DNA from: Gracilariopsis chorda
Taxonomy: Eukaryota; Rhodophyta; Florideophyceae; Gracilariales; Gracilariaceae
Direction of reading: 5' to 3'
Length of the DNA stretch: 64,000 nt
Assembly (NCBI GenBank): GCA_003194525.1
Contig: NBIV01000019.1
Location: forward strand, 310,001-374,000
Part shown: positions 28,809 to 39,198 of the stretch, in pieces
How positions within the stretch are numbered: position 1 is the first letter of the stretch
Layout: each line of letters opens with the position of its first letter
Made by a program: the position numbers and the translations under genes
The notes under the pieces: generated by a model
Told to the model about the DNA's origin: nothing
Databases searched by the model: none
What the model saw: only the letters and a program-made list of their open reading frames with translations

Positions 28809-29674
28809 TCACGTAGCTCTGTAGTATTTTCGGATGTTATGATGCCCGCATTTAACATGGTCTGGTCTGTGAGTTGCGCTCGCACAAGCGCTGGTGACGT
28901 CAGGTTTTCGGTTTGCAGACAAAATGAAGTCTTTTAAATCTTCGAGAGCGGGCAGGCACTTCGCTACAGAGCCAATAGCGTCTCCTAGGATATAACAAAA
29001 ATCGTTACCCAAGTTGATTACAAACTTGTCGAACGCGTTCTTCTCCAGTTAAATTCTGTGTGTATCCACTCAGGCGTCTTTTGAAAATCGTTGCAGCACT
29101 GTTGCTAAACTGTAAACGTGCCAGTTCGTTAAGCACTTCCATGCTGCTTAAAATGAGTATTCTAGTACATCCAACACATTCCTTGATCTTTTCATGCTCA
29201 GCAATACTTTTTATCCCGTTCGCAAACTATCGATGGGCCTCAGACAACGTATGCAAGACATGGTTCTCCGCGTGATTGCCGCTGCACATTATCTCCGGAA
29301 GAGGAACAACTTCGGAAGAGGAATTGCTTTCTCAAACACTACAGGTTTATGTGAGCGAATAATCCAGGGACCGAACGCCCGGGAATTGAAACTCCAGAAC
29401 TTTGTAGCTTTTGCAGTTGTCCCTGGACGACCATCGTGTCGTTTCCCAGTCCGCAGATCTCGCCCACGCATAATCTCCATACTGATGTAATATCGTCCTT
29501 TTTCTGAAGGGAATCGAATTTGATCACTTCTCGAAAACGGAAACAAATCGGCGTAGTGGATTTGAAATATGTTGTCCTGCCACACCGCAGGGCCGAGGTA
29601 TTGTCAGAAGAGAATAATCTGCTAGTGTAAGGCTTGGAAGGGATGTGCATATGGCATAGATCGTCTTGTTTCAA
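28809..29674 (-). pseudogene. Minus-strand coding remnant inside duplication copy 1
   Basis: Minus-strand ORFs 28809-29012 (FCYILGDAIGSVAKCLPALE) and 29289-29674 (IFQIHYADLFPFSRSDQIRF) are open. Both have counterparts in copy 2 at 60792-60989 and 61259-61651. Stops between them indicate decay or introns. It may be the upstream part of the unclassified gene at 26795-28805. Family unknown. Confidence 0.4.
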
Positions 29675-30033
29675 GTGAAAACACGAATTGCCATAAAGGC
29701 TTAAACTTGCTGGCTGCTAATTACATAGCAAACTCTCCACGACAACTCTACGTTCTGCAATAACCGTACTGCAGAAGTTCCAATGTGACACCTGTCTAGA
29801 ATTAAGCAACATCTGGCTTAAAGAGTGCAGTACATCCACTTTTTACTATACCTAAAAAGCTCAAATCTCTACTAGGGGATAGAGGTACGGATTTTATACT
29901 TTACACTTTGGCTGAGTAGGCGGAAGAATCGGTGGCAGCTGACTGTCTATCCAGGACTCAAAATTAGTCAGTCACAAATACGGCCCTGGATTATAATGGC
30001 TGCTGTTAAAGGTTCACAATACAATAAAATACA

Positions 30034-30211
30034 AAGATTGTGACGATTAACCGCATATGCCTACCACATAACTGCTGCCATGAAATATGTGTTGAGGATT
30101 CCATCAACTGGTATACTTAACGAAGATTGCGGTGATTAACGGTCTATGCCTGCCATGTAGCTGCGTCCATGAACTATGTATTGAGAATTCAGGAAACTCG
30201 TATACTTTTCT
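30034..30211. repeat. Two tandem 89-bp repeats upstream of zinc-finger gene 1
   Basis: The copies start at 30034 and 30123 with AAGATTG, GATTAAC and ATGCCT words in the same order and moderate divergence. Copy 2 of the duplication has both units too (about 62008-62190), so the tandem repeat predates the duplication. Confidence 0.6.
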
Positions 30212-30354
30212 ATGAATACCACGTATACCTTGCATAATCGATAGAAGAATAAACCACGCCCAGAACTAGAAAAAGGGAAGGTTAAAGTTCATGTTATAGA
30301 CTAAAACAGGAATTTCGGGAAGGAGCTCTGACCTACACCAGTCCCAACATCTTC

Positions 30355-30362
30355 TATAAGTA
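30355..30362 (+). promoter_or_regulatory. TATA box of zinc-finger gene 1
   Basis: TATAAGTA, preceded by CAACATCTTC, is conserved in copy 2 at 62332-62339. It lies about 140 bp upstream of the ATG at 30497. An ATG at 30365 sits within the expected TATA-to-start-site gap and is ACG in copy 2, so it is not the translation start. Confidence 0.6.
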
Positions 30363-30496
30363 CAATGAGCCCAACAAATGTTGCACCATCCATCCAGGAA
30401 CATAAGAACACAACAGTAACAAACATTAACACTCACAGCAACAAACGCCGACCTAACCAAACCTATAATCTCCAAAAACAGAAACCCAAATCTATA

Positions 30497-31729
30497 ATGT
30501 CATCACAAAACAATTCGCAGGGTAGCACTAATCCGAGAGGAAGTTCAGCAAACAGCACAGAACGAAAAAAGCGTTCCCGAGATTCCGTTAATCAAATACT
30601 ACTGAACCTCGACGCGGACTGCTCGGAAATTCCAGCAAGTGCCGAAGCAGCGAGAGCACGCCAAATAGTGCATCCTTCTTTACTGCGCTTCCCAGGAGAA
30701 GCATCCGAAAGGTCTCAGCCACCCACCGGTGTTGCATCTTCCGGTGGGGCTGCTGGTCCATCCAGAGCAAGAAGAACACAACACTCATATCCCAGTGTCG
30801 CAGGTCCATCCACGGCAGGATGGCCACAGCAACAACGTGCATCTTCCAATATTGGTGGTCCATCCACCGCAGGATGGCCACAGGAACGACATGCATCGTC
30901 CAGTGTCGATGGTCCATCCACCGCAGGATGGCCACAGCAACAACGTGCATCATCCAGTCTCGGTGGTCTGTTTACACCAGGATGGCCACCACAACAAAGT
31001 ACATCATCCAGTCTAGCTGGTCCATCTACCGAAGGATGGCCACAACGTGGATCTTCCAATATTGCTGGTCCGTCCACTGCAGGAAGGTCACTGCAACAAC
31101 GTGCATCTTCCGATATCACTGTTCCATCTACGCCAGGCGCAGTAGCACCTGAGAGCAGGGCAGGAATGTCTGCGTCTGGAACCGAAGCTGGGGAACCAGA
31201 ACCCAAGAAACGCAGAAGGGATGAATGCCCTAAATGCTTGCGCAGATTTAACAGTCGAGCCCAAGCTACGCTCCATCAGAAAACCTGTTCAGCAAGTCAC
31301 AACTGCACTGTTTGCAAATATTCAACACCATATAAGGGAATGATGGAACGCCACCAAGCGATACATATAGAAACCAGATGTTCTATATGTGACAGAACGT
31401 TCGCATCGAGAGAGGCACTGTCTGCTCACAATGTTGATCATCATGGATCCCCGATGCCAATGTTTGCCTGCTCACACTGCGGAAGGCGGTATTCCAGGAA
31501 AGCCAGTATGCGAAATCACATTCGAAACAACCATCCACACTCGGGGCAAGTTGGCTGTCCATATTGTTTTCTTAGCTTCTCTAACCAAAAAGGTTTGGAT
31601 ATGCACATTTGCCAAAAGCACGCGACACCAAAGCTAGAGAAATATGCATGTGAGATTTGTGGAAGAGAATATGGCTCAAAGAGAGCCATGATGGAGCATG
31701 TACGACAGAGTCACGGTGGAACCAGCTAA
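30497..31729 (+). CDS. C2H2 zinc-finger protein 1
   Basis: 410 residues from the ATG at 30497, the first ATG conserved in both copies (MSSQ). Residues 1-100 are Ser/Arg/Asn-rich. Residues about 103-210 are six full 18-residue or near-18-residue repeats of the type GPSTAGWPQQQRASSNIG. Then come a basic KKRRR stretch and six zinc fingers: a Cx2Cx12Hx3C (CPKC to HQKTC), then CTVC/HQAIH, CSIC/HNVDHH, CSHC/HIRNNH, CPYC/HICQKH and CEICG/HVRQSH. Multi-finger C2H2 proteins usually bind nucleic acid in the nucleus; the target is unknown. Single exon, intact, TATA box 140 bp upstream. Its duplicate is at 62476-63660. Confidence 0.85.
   Translation: MSSQNNSQGSTNPRGSSANSTERKKRSRDSVNQILLNLDADCSEIPASAEAARARQIVHPSLLRFPGEASERSQPPTGVASSGGAAGPSRARRTQHSYPSVAGPSTAGWPQQQRASSNIGGPSTAGWPQERHASSSVDGPSTAGWPQQQRASSSLGGLFTPGWPPQQSTSSSLAGPSTEGWPQRGSSNIAGPSTAGRSLQQRASSDITVPSTPGAVAPESRAGMSASGTEAGEPEPKKRRRDECPKCLRRFNSRAQATLHQKTCSASHNCTVCKYSTPYKGMMERHQAIHIETRCSICDRTFASREALSAHNVDHHGSPMPMFACSHCGRRYSRKASMRNHIRNNHPHSGQVGCPYCFLSFSNQKGLDMHICQKHATPKLEKYACEICGREYGSKRAMMEHVRQSHGGTS
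30803..31132 (+). repeat. 54-bp coding minisatellite in zinc-finger gene 1
   Basis: Units start at 30803, 30857, 30911, 30965, 31019 (48 bp), 31067 and a partial one at 31121. One unit more than in the duplicate gene. The unit has few stops in any frame, which is why long ORFs are open on both strands here. Confidence 0.85.
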
Positions 31730-32399
31730 CTCCGAACTATTTACAAAATAGTGCTTCGTACGAACCAAGGATGGGGATGGACAGTTTAGGAGTATTCTTG
31801 GTATAGAACAGGGGCTTCACGCTTTGATTCCAAAATGGCATGTAAACAGACAGACTTCACAAATAATACATTCCCTTCTTCCGCAACCCGCGCGGCCAGA
31901 ACGATAGTGGTCAGTATATTAATAAGAAACAGAAGTGTGATGTTTGAAAGGTTCTGATTAAAACAGAACATTTCATTCTCGTACTTGAAGGGTGTACTAC
32001 TATGATGGTGAAAGAAGGATGACCTTCTCCAGATGGAGGGAAGGTCGGCTGACTGCTTTTTATGTAACTACTAGCAGTCAATATAACTATCAGATTGAAC
32101 TACAAGCTATCTTCTGTCTCATATCAGTGTGAGCTACAGGCTGAGTACGAGTAGTGTCTTCGATCTGAGAGATGCGGTTATTACGCAATTTTCAGATTCA
32201 AAGTAATATTCTCGTCGTTTCAAATACAAATGTTTTGATAGTTATCATATAAGTGATTTTATTACGTTTTGTGGAGCACTGATCTCCCTATATACTCATA
32301 TTACTGTCCTTCTTCTGATTGACGATGTTAATGGCTTCGTAGAAAGGGATATGATGAGAAGTATGAGCTTCGCATAGAGCGGTAGGTCACAACCTTATC
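31730..32399. other. 3' flank of zinc-finger gene 1
   Basis: 31730-32064 is conserved with copy 2 (63661-64000). 32065-32399 has no partner in the window and no recognised gene. Confidence 0.5.
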
Positions 32400-32741
32400 G
32401 CTCACAGCTCAGTCCCAGTAGACTGGGCTGTACGCAATTCCCATGCACAATGTGTAGACGCGCTGTCCGATCTTAGGGGCGGTTGGGCCGTGAAAGGCCA
32501 TTTGCAGCATTCATCTCTGAGGAAACGTGGAAAAGTGAAAGACGGATGTTGAAGGCTAATTGCAATGCTGCAATCCGTCGGCAATGCAGCAACATCATTC
32601 TCGAAGGCGATCGTCCCTTGTTTAAAGCACCGAGCGTAACCAGAAAATCAATGAGCACGACAAGACGGCAGTGCGATATGTTGTTCAACGCTGCATATTG
32701 CAAAAGACGTACTCTAGCAAATGCTTGTATGCCGTCGATAT
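32400..32741 (-). pseudogene. DIRS-like RT-RNase H remnant F, C-terminal part
   Basis: Minus strand: IDGIQAFARVRLLQYAALNN, then VVLIDFLVTLGALNKGRSPS and IAALQLAFNIRLSLFHVSSE, then MNAANGLSRPNRP. The D(S/F)..ALGALNKGRS...P/VSSEMN.A.GLSR pattern is that of the RNase H part of DIRS-like and related tyrosine-recombinase retroelements. It is cut at 32741 by copia element E and continues on the other side of E at 48349. I infer the class from this pattern; no recombinase is seen. Confidence 0.55.
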
Positions 32742-33124
32742 TGTTGCGTTGCAGCAAAATGCTGCATTAAGAAAAACATCAGGATCTTTTACCATATGCT
32801 GATTGGCGCATTTGCAAGGCTTTCCACCTCGGACAATGACACTTGTATGCACAGGAAGTCTGGTCGAACCTCGAGGTCTGTTCATCACCTACCACAGTGC
32901 TGCATGGGTAGATAGCAGCAGGTGCAGTTCCTCAGAGAGAAAGTTCACCTCCAAGCAGTATGTAGAAAAAAATTGAACAGCTAGGTAGGCCAGGTCTGGA
33001 AAAAAGGTGTAAGTAGTGATAGACCTAGCTTAATCTGAGTAGAAAGAAGAACGTAGGTTCAACTACCGCACTACACCTTTCCCCTTGGAACTGCGCCGCA
33101 CACTGAACAAATTAAGTTTCAACA
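32742..33124 (+). repeat. 5' LTR of copia E
   Basis: Starts TGTTGCG and ends TTTCAACA. The TATA box seen in the 3' LTR (TATAAATA) is degenerate here (GTAAGTAG). GGTTGTGGTCTCC follows; no standard primer tRNA could be assigned. Confidence 0.88.
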
Positions 33125-33246
33125 GGTTGTGGTCTCCTCTGTACTCGTAGTGTTTACGTAGATCTATAGACAACGCTAATGTTGAACTGTCTAAGCTACG
33201 TGTTTCTTTACTTCTAGCAAACGACTACCACATTTGGTCCAGGAGG

Positions 33247-33813
33247 ATGGAAGCTGTTGTATGCGCGAAGGGTGTTTGGGATGTGCTCAACGGCTTTGAT
33301 GTTCTGTACTCGAATTCTAGTGAAGAAGAAGCAAAGATGTTTTACGACAGGAAGGAAATTGCTCTGTCATGGTTTCTGTTGTCAGTTGTAGACTCATGTG
33401 TTGCGTCAGAAGTTAACACCAAAGACCCTGAATTTGTTTGGTCCACTTTAAAAAAGAACTTTAAAGCGGTGTCACAGGCCAGTGTTTATGGCCTACTTGA
33501 AAAGTATCAAGATATTCGTATTTCAGCAAAAGAATATGCTCTTGGGTACATGAAACAACTGAGAAGGATTGAGTCTAGCCTGAGCAGCATCTGAAAAAGC
33601 CTAGCCGAGGAAGGAAAGCTTAACGCACTGCTGAGAAGGTTCGCTAAGGAATTTGACGTGACGGTTGAAGTAATACGGGTAACTTAAAAGACATTCAGAG
33701 ATGCTGTGCCCATGATCATTTCTAAGGAAGCCCAGCTATACTTGAGTCAAAGCAGGGAGGTTAGTGAGTGAACGGCTACTGGCTTTCTTGGGAAAGGACG
33801 GAAGCTTGCCAGT
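33247..33813 (+). pseudogene. gag: Copia E gag
   Basis: The first 115 codons (33247-33591) read MEAVVCAKGVWDVLNGFDVL and EIALSWFLLSVVDSCVASEV, then FVWSTLKKNFKAVSQASVYG. This is the gag_pre/UBN2-type domain of copia elements. A stop at 33592 and further breaks interrupt it before the zinc knuckle. Confidence 0.75.
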
Positions 33814-34366
33814 GTGAAGCGATGCTTTCTTTGTGATGAGAAGGGTCACATTAAGCGTTTCTGTCCAGCCAAACCAAGAAGGAGAGATCGAAATGCATGT
33901 CAAGTTTCCAATAAGAAGAATAAGCCGCAAGGAAAGAATATGGACGAGCCAGAAAGGAGTGCATGGGTATCGTTCTTAGCAGCTGGAATGGCTAGGGTGA
34001 CCAAAGCTGTGCAACTGGGAAGCATAAATAGTACTTTATTCAGGAGCAAGCCAGCACATTGTCAACGACACTGGAGTATTTGACGGTCCTATCAAGGACG
34101 CACTACTAGTTACAGTATCCGTAGACAATTGGCAGAACATAGAATTGAAGGGAACAGAGAAAGTGAAATGCAGATGAACATGCATTGGAAAAAGTCGCAA
34201 TATATCTCTCGAAGAAGTAAAATATGTTCCCGGACTGACGTATAGCCTTCTGTCAGTCAGTGTCATCCGTGTAACGCGATACATGGTGGCGTTTCAGACC
34301 AATGATAGCAATGATGCTTTCTGTATTGTTGTTAATTCGGCCACTGGGAAGGTAATGTCACTATGA
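33814..34366 (+). pseudogene. Copia E zinc knuckle and protease
   Basis: KRCFLCDEKGHIKRFCP fits the CCHC knuckle Cx2Cx4Hx4C. The protease follows in another frame: VLYSGASQHIVNDTGVFDG. The expected catalytic DSGA reads YSGA (Tyr codon at 34037), so the protease would be inactive. EEVKYVPGLTYSLLSVS is the usual downstream block. Confidence 0.75.
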
Positions 34367-35421
34367 GTGGAGAAGGAAGAAGGACTCTATGAGATGGGTT
34401 TTCAGCCTATCAGCAAAACATCTGGTATCATAAGCAAAAGCAAGGATGTGACTATGTTGTGGCATGTAAATTTGGGTCACATAAGCGAAGAGGGAATCAG
34501 AAAAGCTCGAAAGGTAGTAAAAGGAATGGAGGATGTGGATTTATCCGCTCCGGATATCTATGGGCTTTGTGCTCTTGGAAAATCTTCAAGAGCACCAAGG
34601 CCATCCACTGACCCCAAGGCGAAGGTAAAAGAAGTGATAGATCTGGTAGATTCAGATGTCATTGGTCCAATGAAGAATTCATCCTTGAAAGGAGAAAAGT
34701 ATTTTGTAGCCATTTGTGACGACAAGAGTGACTTGTCTCTAGTACGATTTACCACAGCAATATAGCAGGTAGAAGAAGCAGTACGAGGAATGGTAACAGA
34801 AATAGAGCAGCAGTCAGGAAGGCAGCTAAGAAGATTTCGGTTTGACAATGCAGGGGAGTATCTGTCACACTCCTTCCGGAAGTGATTAATAGAAAACGGA
34901 GCTCAGTTGGAGACCACTCAAGCATACAGCACGGATTCCAACGTAAAAGCAGAGCGCTTCAACCGAACACTCAATGATAAGGCTCGAACGATGCTCTCGG
35001 CACTTAACGGCACCCCACATCGAAAGAACCTATGGGCGGATGCAATCAATGCCGCTAAGTATCTCCGTAACAGGAGCTACACTAGCTCCAATGCAGTTAC
35101 AACATACAAAGCTTTTTTGGGAATCACTACTGATGTAACACACTTTCGCGCATTTGGTGCACAATGCTATGTGCAGATACCAAAACAAAAACGCAAGTCA
35201 TTGAGAAAATATGACGAAAGAGCGCGTAAGGGTTTACTTATTGGTTATGAGCAAGGTTTTTGTTACAAGGTTTTCTACCCACATTCAAGGAAAATTGAAG
35301 TATCGAGGAACGTCAGGGTGAATGAAGAACTAGTAGGGTGGTTGAATACCATCAAAAAAAACGAAGACGGAATCTTTCGACTTGATATCAGTAAGACGTG
35401 CGGAGGACACGACACAACCTG
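34367..35421 (+). pseudogene. Copia E integrase
   Basis: GAG_pre-integrase block MLWHVNLGHISEEGIRKARK, zinc-binding CALGKSS region, then DDE core: LVDSDVIGPM, FRFDNAGEYLSHSF, VKAERFNRTLNDKAR. The C-terminal part includes FRAFGAQCYVQIPKQKR and KGLLIGYEQG. Stops at about 34765 and 34885 break it. The first zinc-finger cysteine after YGL is unusual (only one clear Cys pair). Confidence 0.8.
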
Positions 35422-35897
35422 AGGACAACTAGCTTTTACCACAAGTCAAGTCAGAGCACTCGGAAGTAGAAGAACACTTTGATGAAGAGTTATCAGAAGT
35501 AGAGATCGACTTGGAGCTGCTCACGCATTATCCAGTTCCTACAAAACGTTCTGGAAGAATCCGAGAACCTTCCACAAGGTATACCCCGAACGCTTTGGTG
35601 GCATTTGCAACAAGAGTAGTAAGACAAGTGACTAGGATGTGGAGGCTTTATTCTCTGACTGGTCGATGGTGTTCCCTCTCTCCGCATCTTTCTTTCCTCC
35701 GGACTTTTATACCGTTCATAGTGCACAAAATGTCTCCGGTACAAGACCGATTACAACGGCCTACATCCAAATCAGCCCGAGTAGAAGTTACAGCTCTTCC
35801 GATTTCAACCTAATTACAACTGCCTACATCCAAATGTGCCCGATTAGAAATTATAGGTGTTCCGATTTCAACCTCTTCATTCATTACTGTTACAGAG
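35422..35897 (+). other. Decayed linker between copia E integrase and RT
   Basis: Contains the integrase-RT linker with no domain, for example KRSGRIREPSTRYTPNAL near 35540. A 50-60 bp unit (ACTGCCTACATCCAAAT) is repeated twice around 35745-35870. Confidence 0.4.
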
Positions 35898-37112
35898 TTG
35901 ATGATTTTAAAAAGGTTAGGAATGTCTCAGAAGGACGTTCCTGACACATTCATGGACGTTGTCTGTGGAAATGAGGCACAGATGTGGACGCAGGCAATGA
36001 AGGAAGAAATGGCGAATATGGAGGAAATGAAGGTTTGGACCCTTGTTACACGACCGGAGAACTGCAAGCCTCTAAACCACAGGTCAGTTCACTACAAGAA
36101 GAAAGACGCTGAGAGCAACGTCACTCGATACAGAGCCCGGCTGGTAGGCAAAGGATTCCGTCAACAAAAATTTTTTGATTACAACGAACTATTTGCACTT
36201 GTGGCGAGATATGCAACGATAAGGACCATGTTAGCAGTGGTGCTCGGCTTGAATTTGGAAATGGTCCAATTTCACATACGAGCGGCGCTCGTACATGTGG
36301 AACCCGAAGAGACAATTCACATGTCTCAGCCTGAAGGGTTTGCGCAGAAATAGAACGTAAAACATGTTTATTTTCTTCAAAAGGCCATGTATGGTCTCAT
36401 GCAAGCTTGAAGAGCTTGGCGGAAGCAGTATGCGCAGATATTGAAGACATTGGGTTGTACAGAGTCGAAGGCAGATCCAGGATTATTCTTTGCGCACCCA
36501 GGAAATCAGAAGATCTGGGTACTGCTCTATGTTGATGACGGACGTGTGGGTGGACAGAGTGGAGACAAAATTATGGCCTTCTTCAAAGAATTCGGTCAGC
36601 ATATTCAGATTATTATCGGTTTCACACCAACAAAATTCCTAGGAATCATAATGAACTACTCTAAAAGGCATGATGCGCTATTTATCGAAAACAGGCCCAT
36701 GATTGAGGCCTTGATATACAAGTATGGGTTAGAGAACGCAAAGTCGATCTACTACCCAATCAAAGATTTCCCATTGTTGCAGGGCAAATATGCATCCGAA
36801 AGGGAGGTTGATGTTCCAAATCGTGAGTTGGTAGGATCACGGATGCATCTCTCTACAAAACTTTGCCCAGAAATTGTATTTGAAGTTGGACTTCTTGCAA
36901 TTTTCATGAATGACTACAGGAAGGAACATTGGACGGCAGCAACGGGAATAGTCAGGTACCGGCTAACCGCAATCAAATACCAGATCAAAATCAGAAAACG
37001 AGCCGAACAGAATTTGGTAGAGTATCCTGATGTAGATTTTGCTCGACATAGGGCAAAAAGGAAGTTCACGAGTGGTTCTGTCTTCATCCTTGGAGGAGGA
37101 CCAGTAGCAAGT
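35898..37112 (+). pseudogene. Copia E reverse transcriptase and RNase H start
   Basis: RT: MWTQAMKEEMANMEEMKVWT, YRARLVGKGFRQQ, MVQFHIRAALVHVEPEETIH (the first aspartate is replaced, QFHIRAA where DVxxA is expected), then YVDDGRVGG with the catalytic YVDD. KFLGIIMNY and RELVGSRMHLSTKLCPEI follow. A stop at 36351 and a frame gap split it into two ORFs (35898-36353 and 36441-37112). RNase H begins SGSVFILGGGPVAS and is cut by gypsy C at 37112. Confidence 0.85.
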
Positions 37113-37342
37113 TGTGCGCTTGCCGGTTGCTAGCGCAAGGGGGTGTGCAGGGAATATGGAGTTCGATGCCTCCGATTTTCTCAGGAGGCCGAGTTCAGTG
37201 CCTTAAGAGCAATGGAACTGTTCCCAATGGGGAAACCATCTAAAGCGGATGTGCTACCTAATGTGGTGTGCCACCCAGGGCTCTGAGGTGGGTGGCAAGA
37301 TTTGTGTATGTCTACAGAAGTGGGTGGTTACCACCCACTACA
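37113..37342 (-). repeat. 3' LTR of gypsy C (left side)
   Basis: 230 bp, TG...CA, matching 47354-47583 in length and sequence with scattered substitutions. It carries the remains of the copia frame on neither strand; short ORFs here are accidental. Confidence 0.88.
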
Positions 37343-37354
37343 CTTCCCTCCTTT
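37343..37354 (-). other. Polypurine tract of gypsy C
   Basis: Minus strand AAAGGAGGGAAG directly before the LTR (TGTAGTGGG). It fixes the direction of the element. Confidence 0.8.
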
Positions 37355-37700
37355 AAAGACCAAGGTCCCGTTTAGCCTTTGCCGCTAAGTCCAGGGGAGT
37401 GTTTTTGCGCCTTAACAACTTCAGAGTAAGTCCAGGGACATCTTTGTACATCTGGTGGATTGGTTCAAGAGTGTCAGCCGCCTCATCAAGTCCTTCCCAG
37501 CGGACACGAATGAACAGACCGTTGTTGTCCTCGAAGAGCTTTAGTAAACGTGAGACTTGCATTCCAGTTTCCGAGGACAGAACATGAGACATAATGGCTT
37601 CTTTTTTGAGCGATGAGTCTTGATAAAACTTCAGGCGAGTTCCATGAATTTCCTCGATCACTCCGTTGCGCAGATCTTCGACCTGATACACATGGTCCGA
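37353..37700 (-). pseudogene. Gypsy C chromodomain-like C-terminus
   Basis: The 112-codon minus ORF reads DLRNGVIEEIHGTRLKFYQD and VSRLLKLFEDNNGLFIRVRW, then EGLDEAADTLEPIHQMYKDV and LKLLRRKNTPLDLAAKAKRD. The FIRVRWEGLDEAADTLEPI block is chromodomain-like. It ends at TAA 37353, overlapping the polypurine tract. The upstream part is separated by element D. Confidence 0.8.
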
Positions 37701-37705
37701 TAAAT
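37701..37705. repeat. Target-site duplication of gypsy D (left copy; right copy 42954-42958)
   Basis: ATAAA on both sides, a perfect 5-bp match. Confidence 0.9.
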
Positions 37706-37909
37706 GTAACGGAACGTCAGAGAAAGTTATGTTTACTCCTGACTAGTCGTTCCAGTCCTATTGTGTTCGTTACCAACTAGCATTAGAACGTTAGCTTTAT
37801 CCGTACCAGCTTGCGCTACATAAACGCTGGTAGACCCGGATCTGGCAAGAAACCAGCTAGACAGAGGTCACGAGCACTACGATTCGTTCGTGAACGCTAC
37901 TCTGTTACA
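37706..37909 (+). repeat. 5' LTR of gypsy D
   Basis: 204 bp, TGTAACGG to CTGTTACA, matching 42749-42953 with a few substitutions and one indel. Confidence 0.92.
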
Positions 37910-37911
37910 TT

Positions 37912-37925
37912 TGGTAGCATCTTTC
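37912..37925 (+). other. Primer-binding site of gypsy D
   Basis: TGGTAGCA, two bases after the LTR, is complementary to the UGCUACCA end of eukaryotic initiator-Met tRNA; the following bases diverge. Confidence 0.65.
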
Positions 37926-37973
37926 TAAGTTCCCATCGCTAGGAACTTGCTTGGTTACGCCAACTACTCTACG

Positions 37974-38953
37974 ATGCCGACCTCATCAGAACATCTGATG
38001 GAAAAACGATCAAAAACGGCCAAGACTGTGCCATGGAGGGCAACGTCTTTACCGTCATCTTCCGCTTCGACTGCAAAAGCAGCGCCTCCGACAATCAACA
38101 GTTCCTCATTATCGCAAATCATAACCCGTATTGCAACCCAAGAGCATTCGCGCTCACAATCCTGTATTCGCCCTACCCACACCCTTGCACCACTGCAGAA
38201 CGTACGCCAGATGAGAAGTGATCCTGTTCTCTTGCAGATGTTAGAGAGACATCAAGCAGCAATTGATGCTCTTGCAATTCAACTGTCTGCCTTAGCTGAA
38301 CAAGGCCAAGCCCGTCTAACCCACACTCTTTGCCTGAGACACAGACGGTCTCTCTGCCGGTGCACATCCCCGAAGACGTCAATCATCCCCAATGTTATCC
38401 CCTATATGCCCGATCGGAGCTTCAACAGACACCATTCCAGGTACTTAAGTCTTCTAATGTTCTGCCGTATTCTGGAAAGGAACACGAACGAACATCGACG
38501 AAGGTTAGATCGTTCATATCAAGCATCCGAAAGGTCACAAATTTGTGTCGTGGACTTACCACCATGGAAGAAGTGGACATCGCTGTCTGCTTGTTGCGTG
38601 ATGCAGCTGATCTGTGGTACAATCGCATCATCACAAGAGGTGAATATTTTCTTTCACTCGAACAGTTACAGGAAGCCATGATTCAAGAGTTCGTTCCAAC
38701 AAATGAACACGCAAATGCGCGCCTCTCACTCATCAAGTTGCGAATGACCGGTTCCCTCGAGACCCACATTGCACGGTTTCGTGATTTGACAGACGTATGC
38801 GCGACACCGCTAGGCGAGGCTTTCACCTATTTCCAGCTCAGCCTACCGACTCTCTTCCGGAAGAAGGTGTCCGATCGCTATCCATCTGGACAACCCCCTT
38901 GCATGTTCGAGGTGTTCAACTTTGTCCGCACAATATATATCTCCGAACGATGA
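37974..38953 (+). pseudogene. gag: Gypsy D gag
   Basis: Starts at ATG 37974 (MPTSSEHLMEKRSK). The first frame is sensible to about LSALAEQGQARL (38310), then the coding sense moves to the ORF 38330-38953. That ORF has the retrotransposon gag domain: PYSGKEHERTSTKVRSFISS, DAADLWYNRI, LEQLQEAMIQEFVPTNEHAN, ETHIARFRDLTDVCATPLGE. It stops at 38951. A following CMKCGIKPYSDRKYPC (about 39156) looks like a CCHC knuckle whose His is lost. Confidence 0.8.
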
Positions 38954-39198
38954 GACGACACACCAAAGTCTTCACAATCTTCACGCACGCAAAGATCGAG
39001 CAGTAAGGTAAACGGTCGTACACGCCGGATTCGAAACCGAAGTTCACGGCCTTTGAACGCTACTGCAATCAAGAAAGACCCCGATGCCGAGACCTGGGGA
39101 CCAGCAGACTTCCAGAACAACCTTGAACTCGATACTTACCGCAGCCATGACCGATGCATGAAGTGTGGCATAAAGCCATACAGTGACCGTAAATATCC

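Larger units (their letters stand above)
28806..32064 (+). repeat. Segmental duplication, copy 1 (zinc-finger gene unit)
   Basis: From CGCTCACGTAG at 28806 the sequence aligns with 60789 onward to the end of the window. Similarity is high throughout, including non-coding flanks, with small indels. The left border is sharp in both copies. The right border is not determined because copy 2 leaves the window. Confidence 0.9.

Noticed and set aside
30715-31206. 163-codon minus-strand ORF in zinc-finger gene 1
   Set aside because: Shadow of the 54-bp minisatellite. The sense protein has six zinc fingers in the adjoining frame, and the minus ORF has none.
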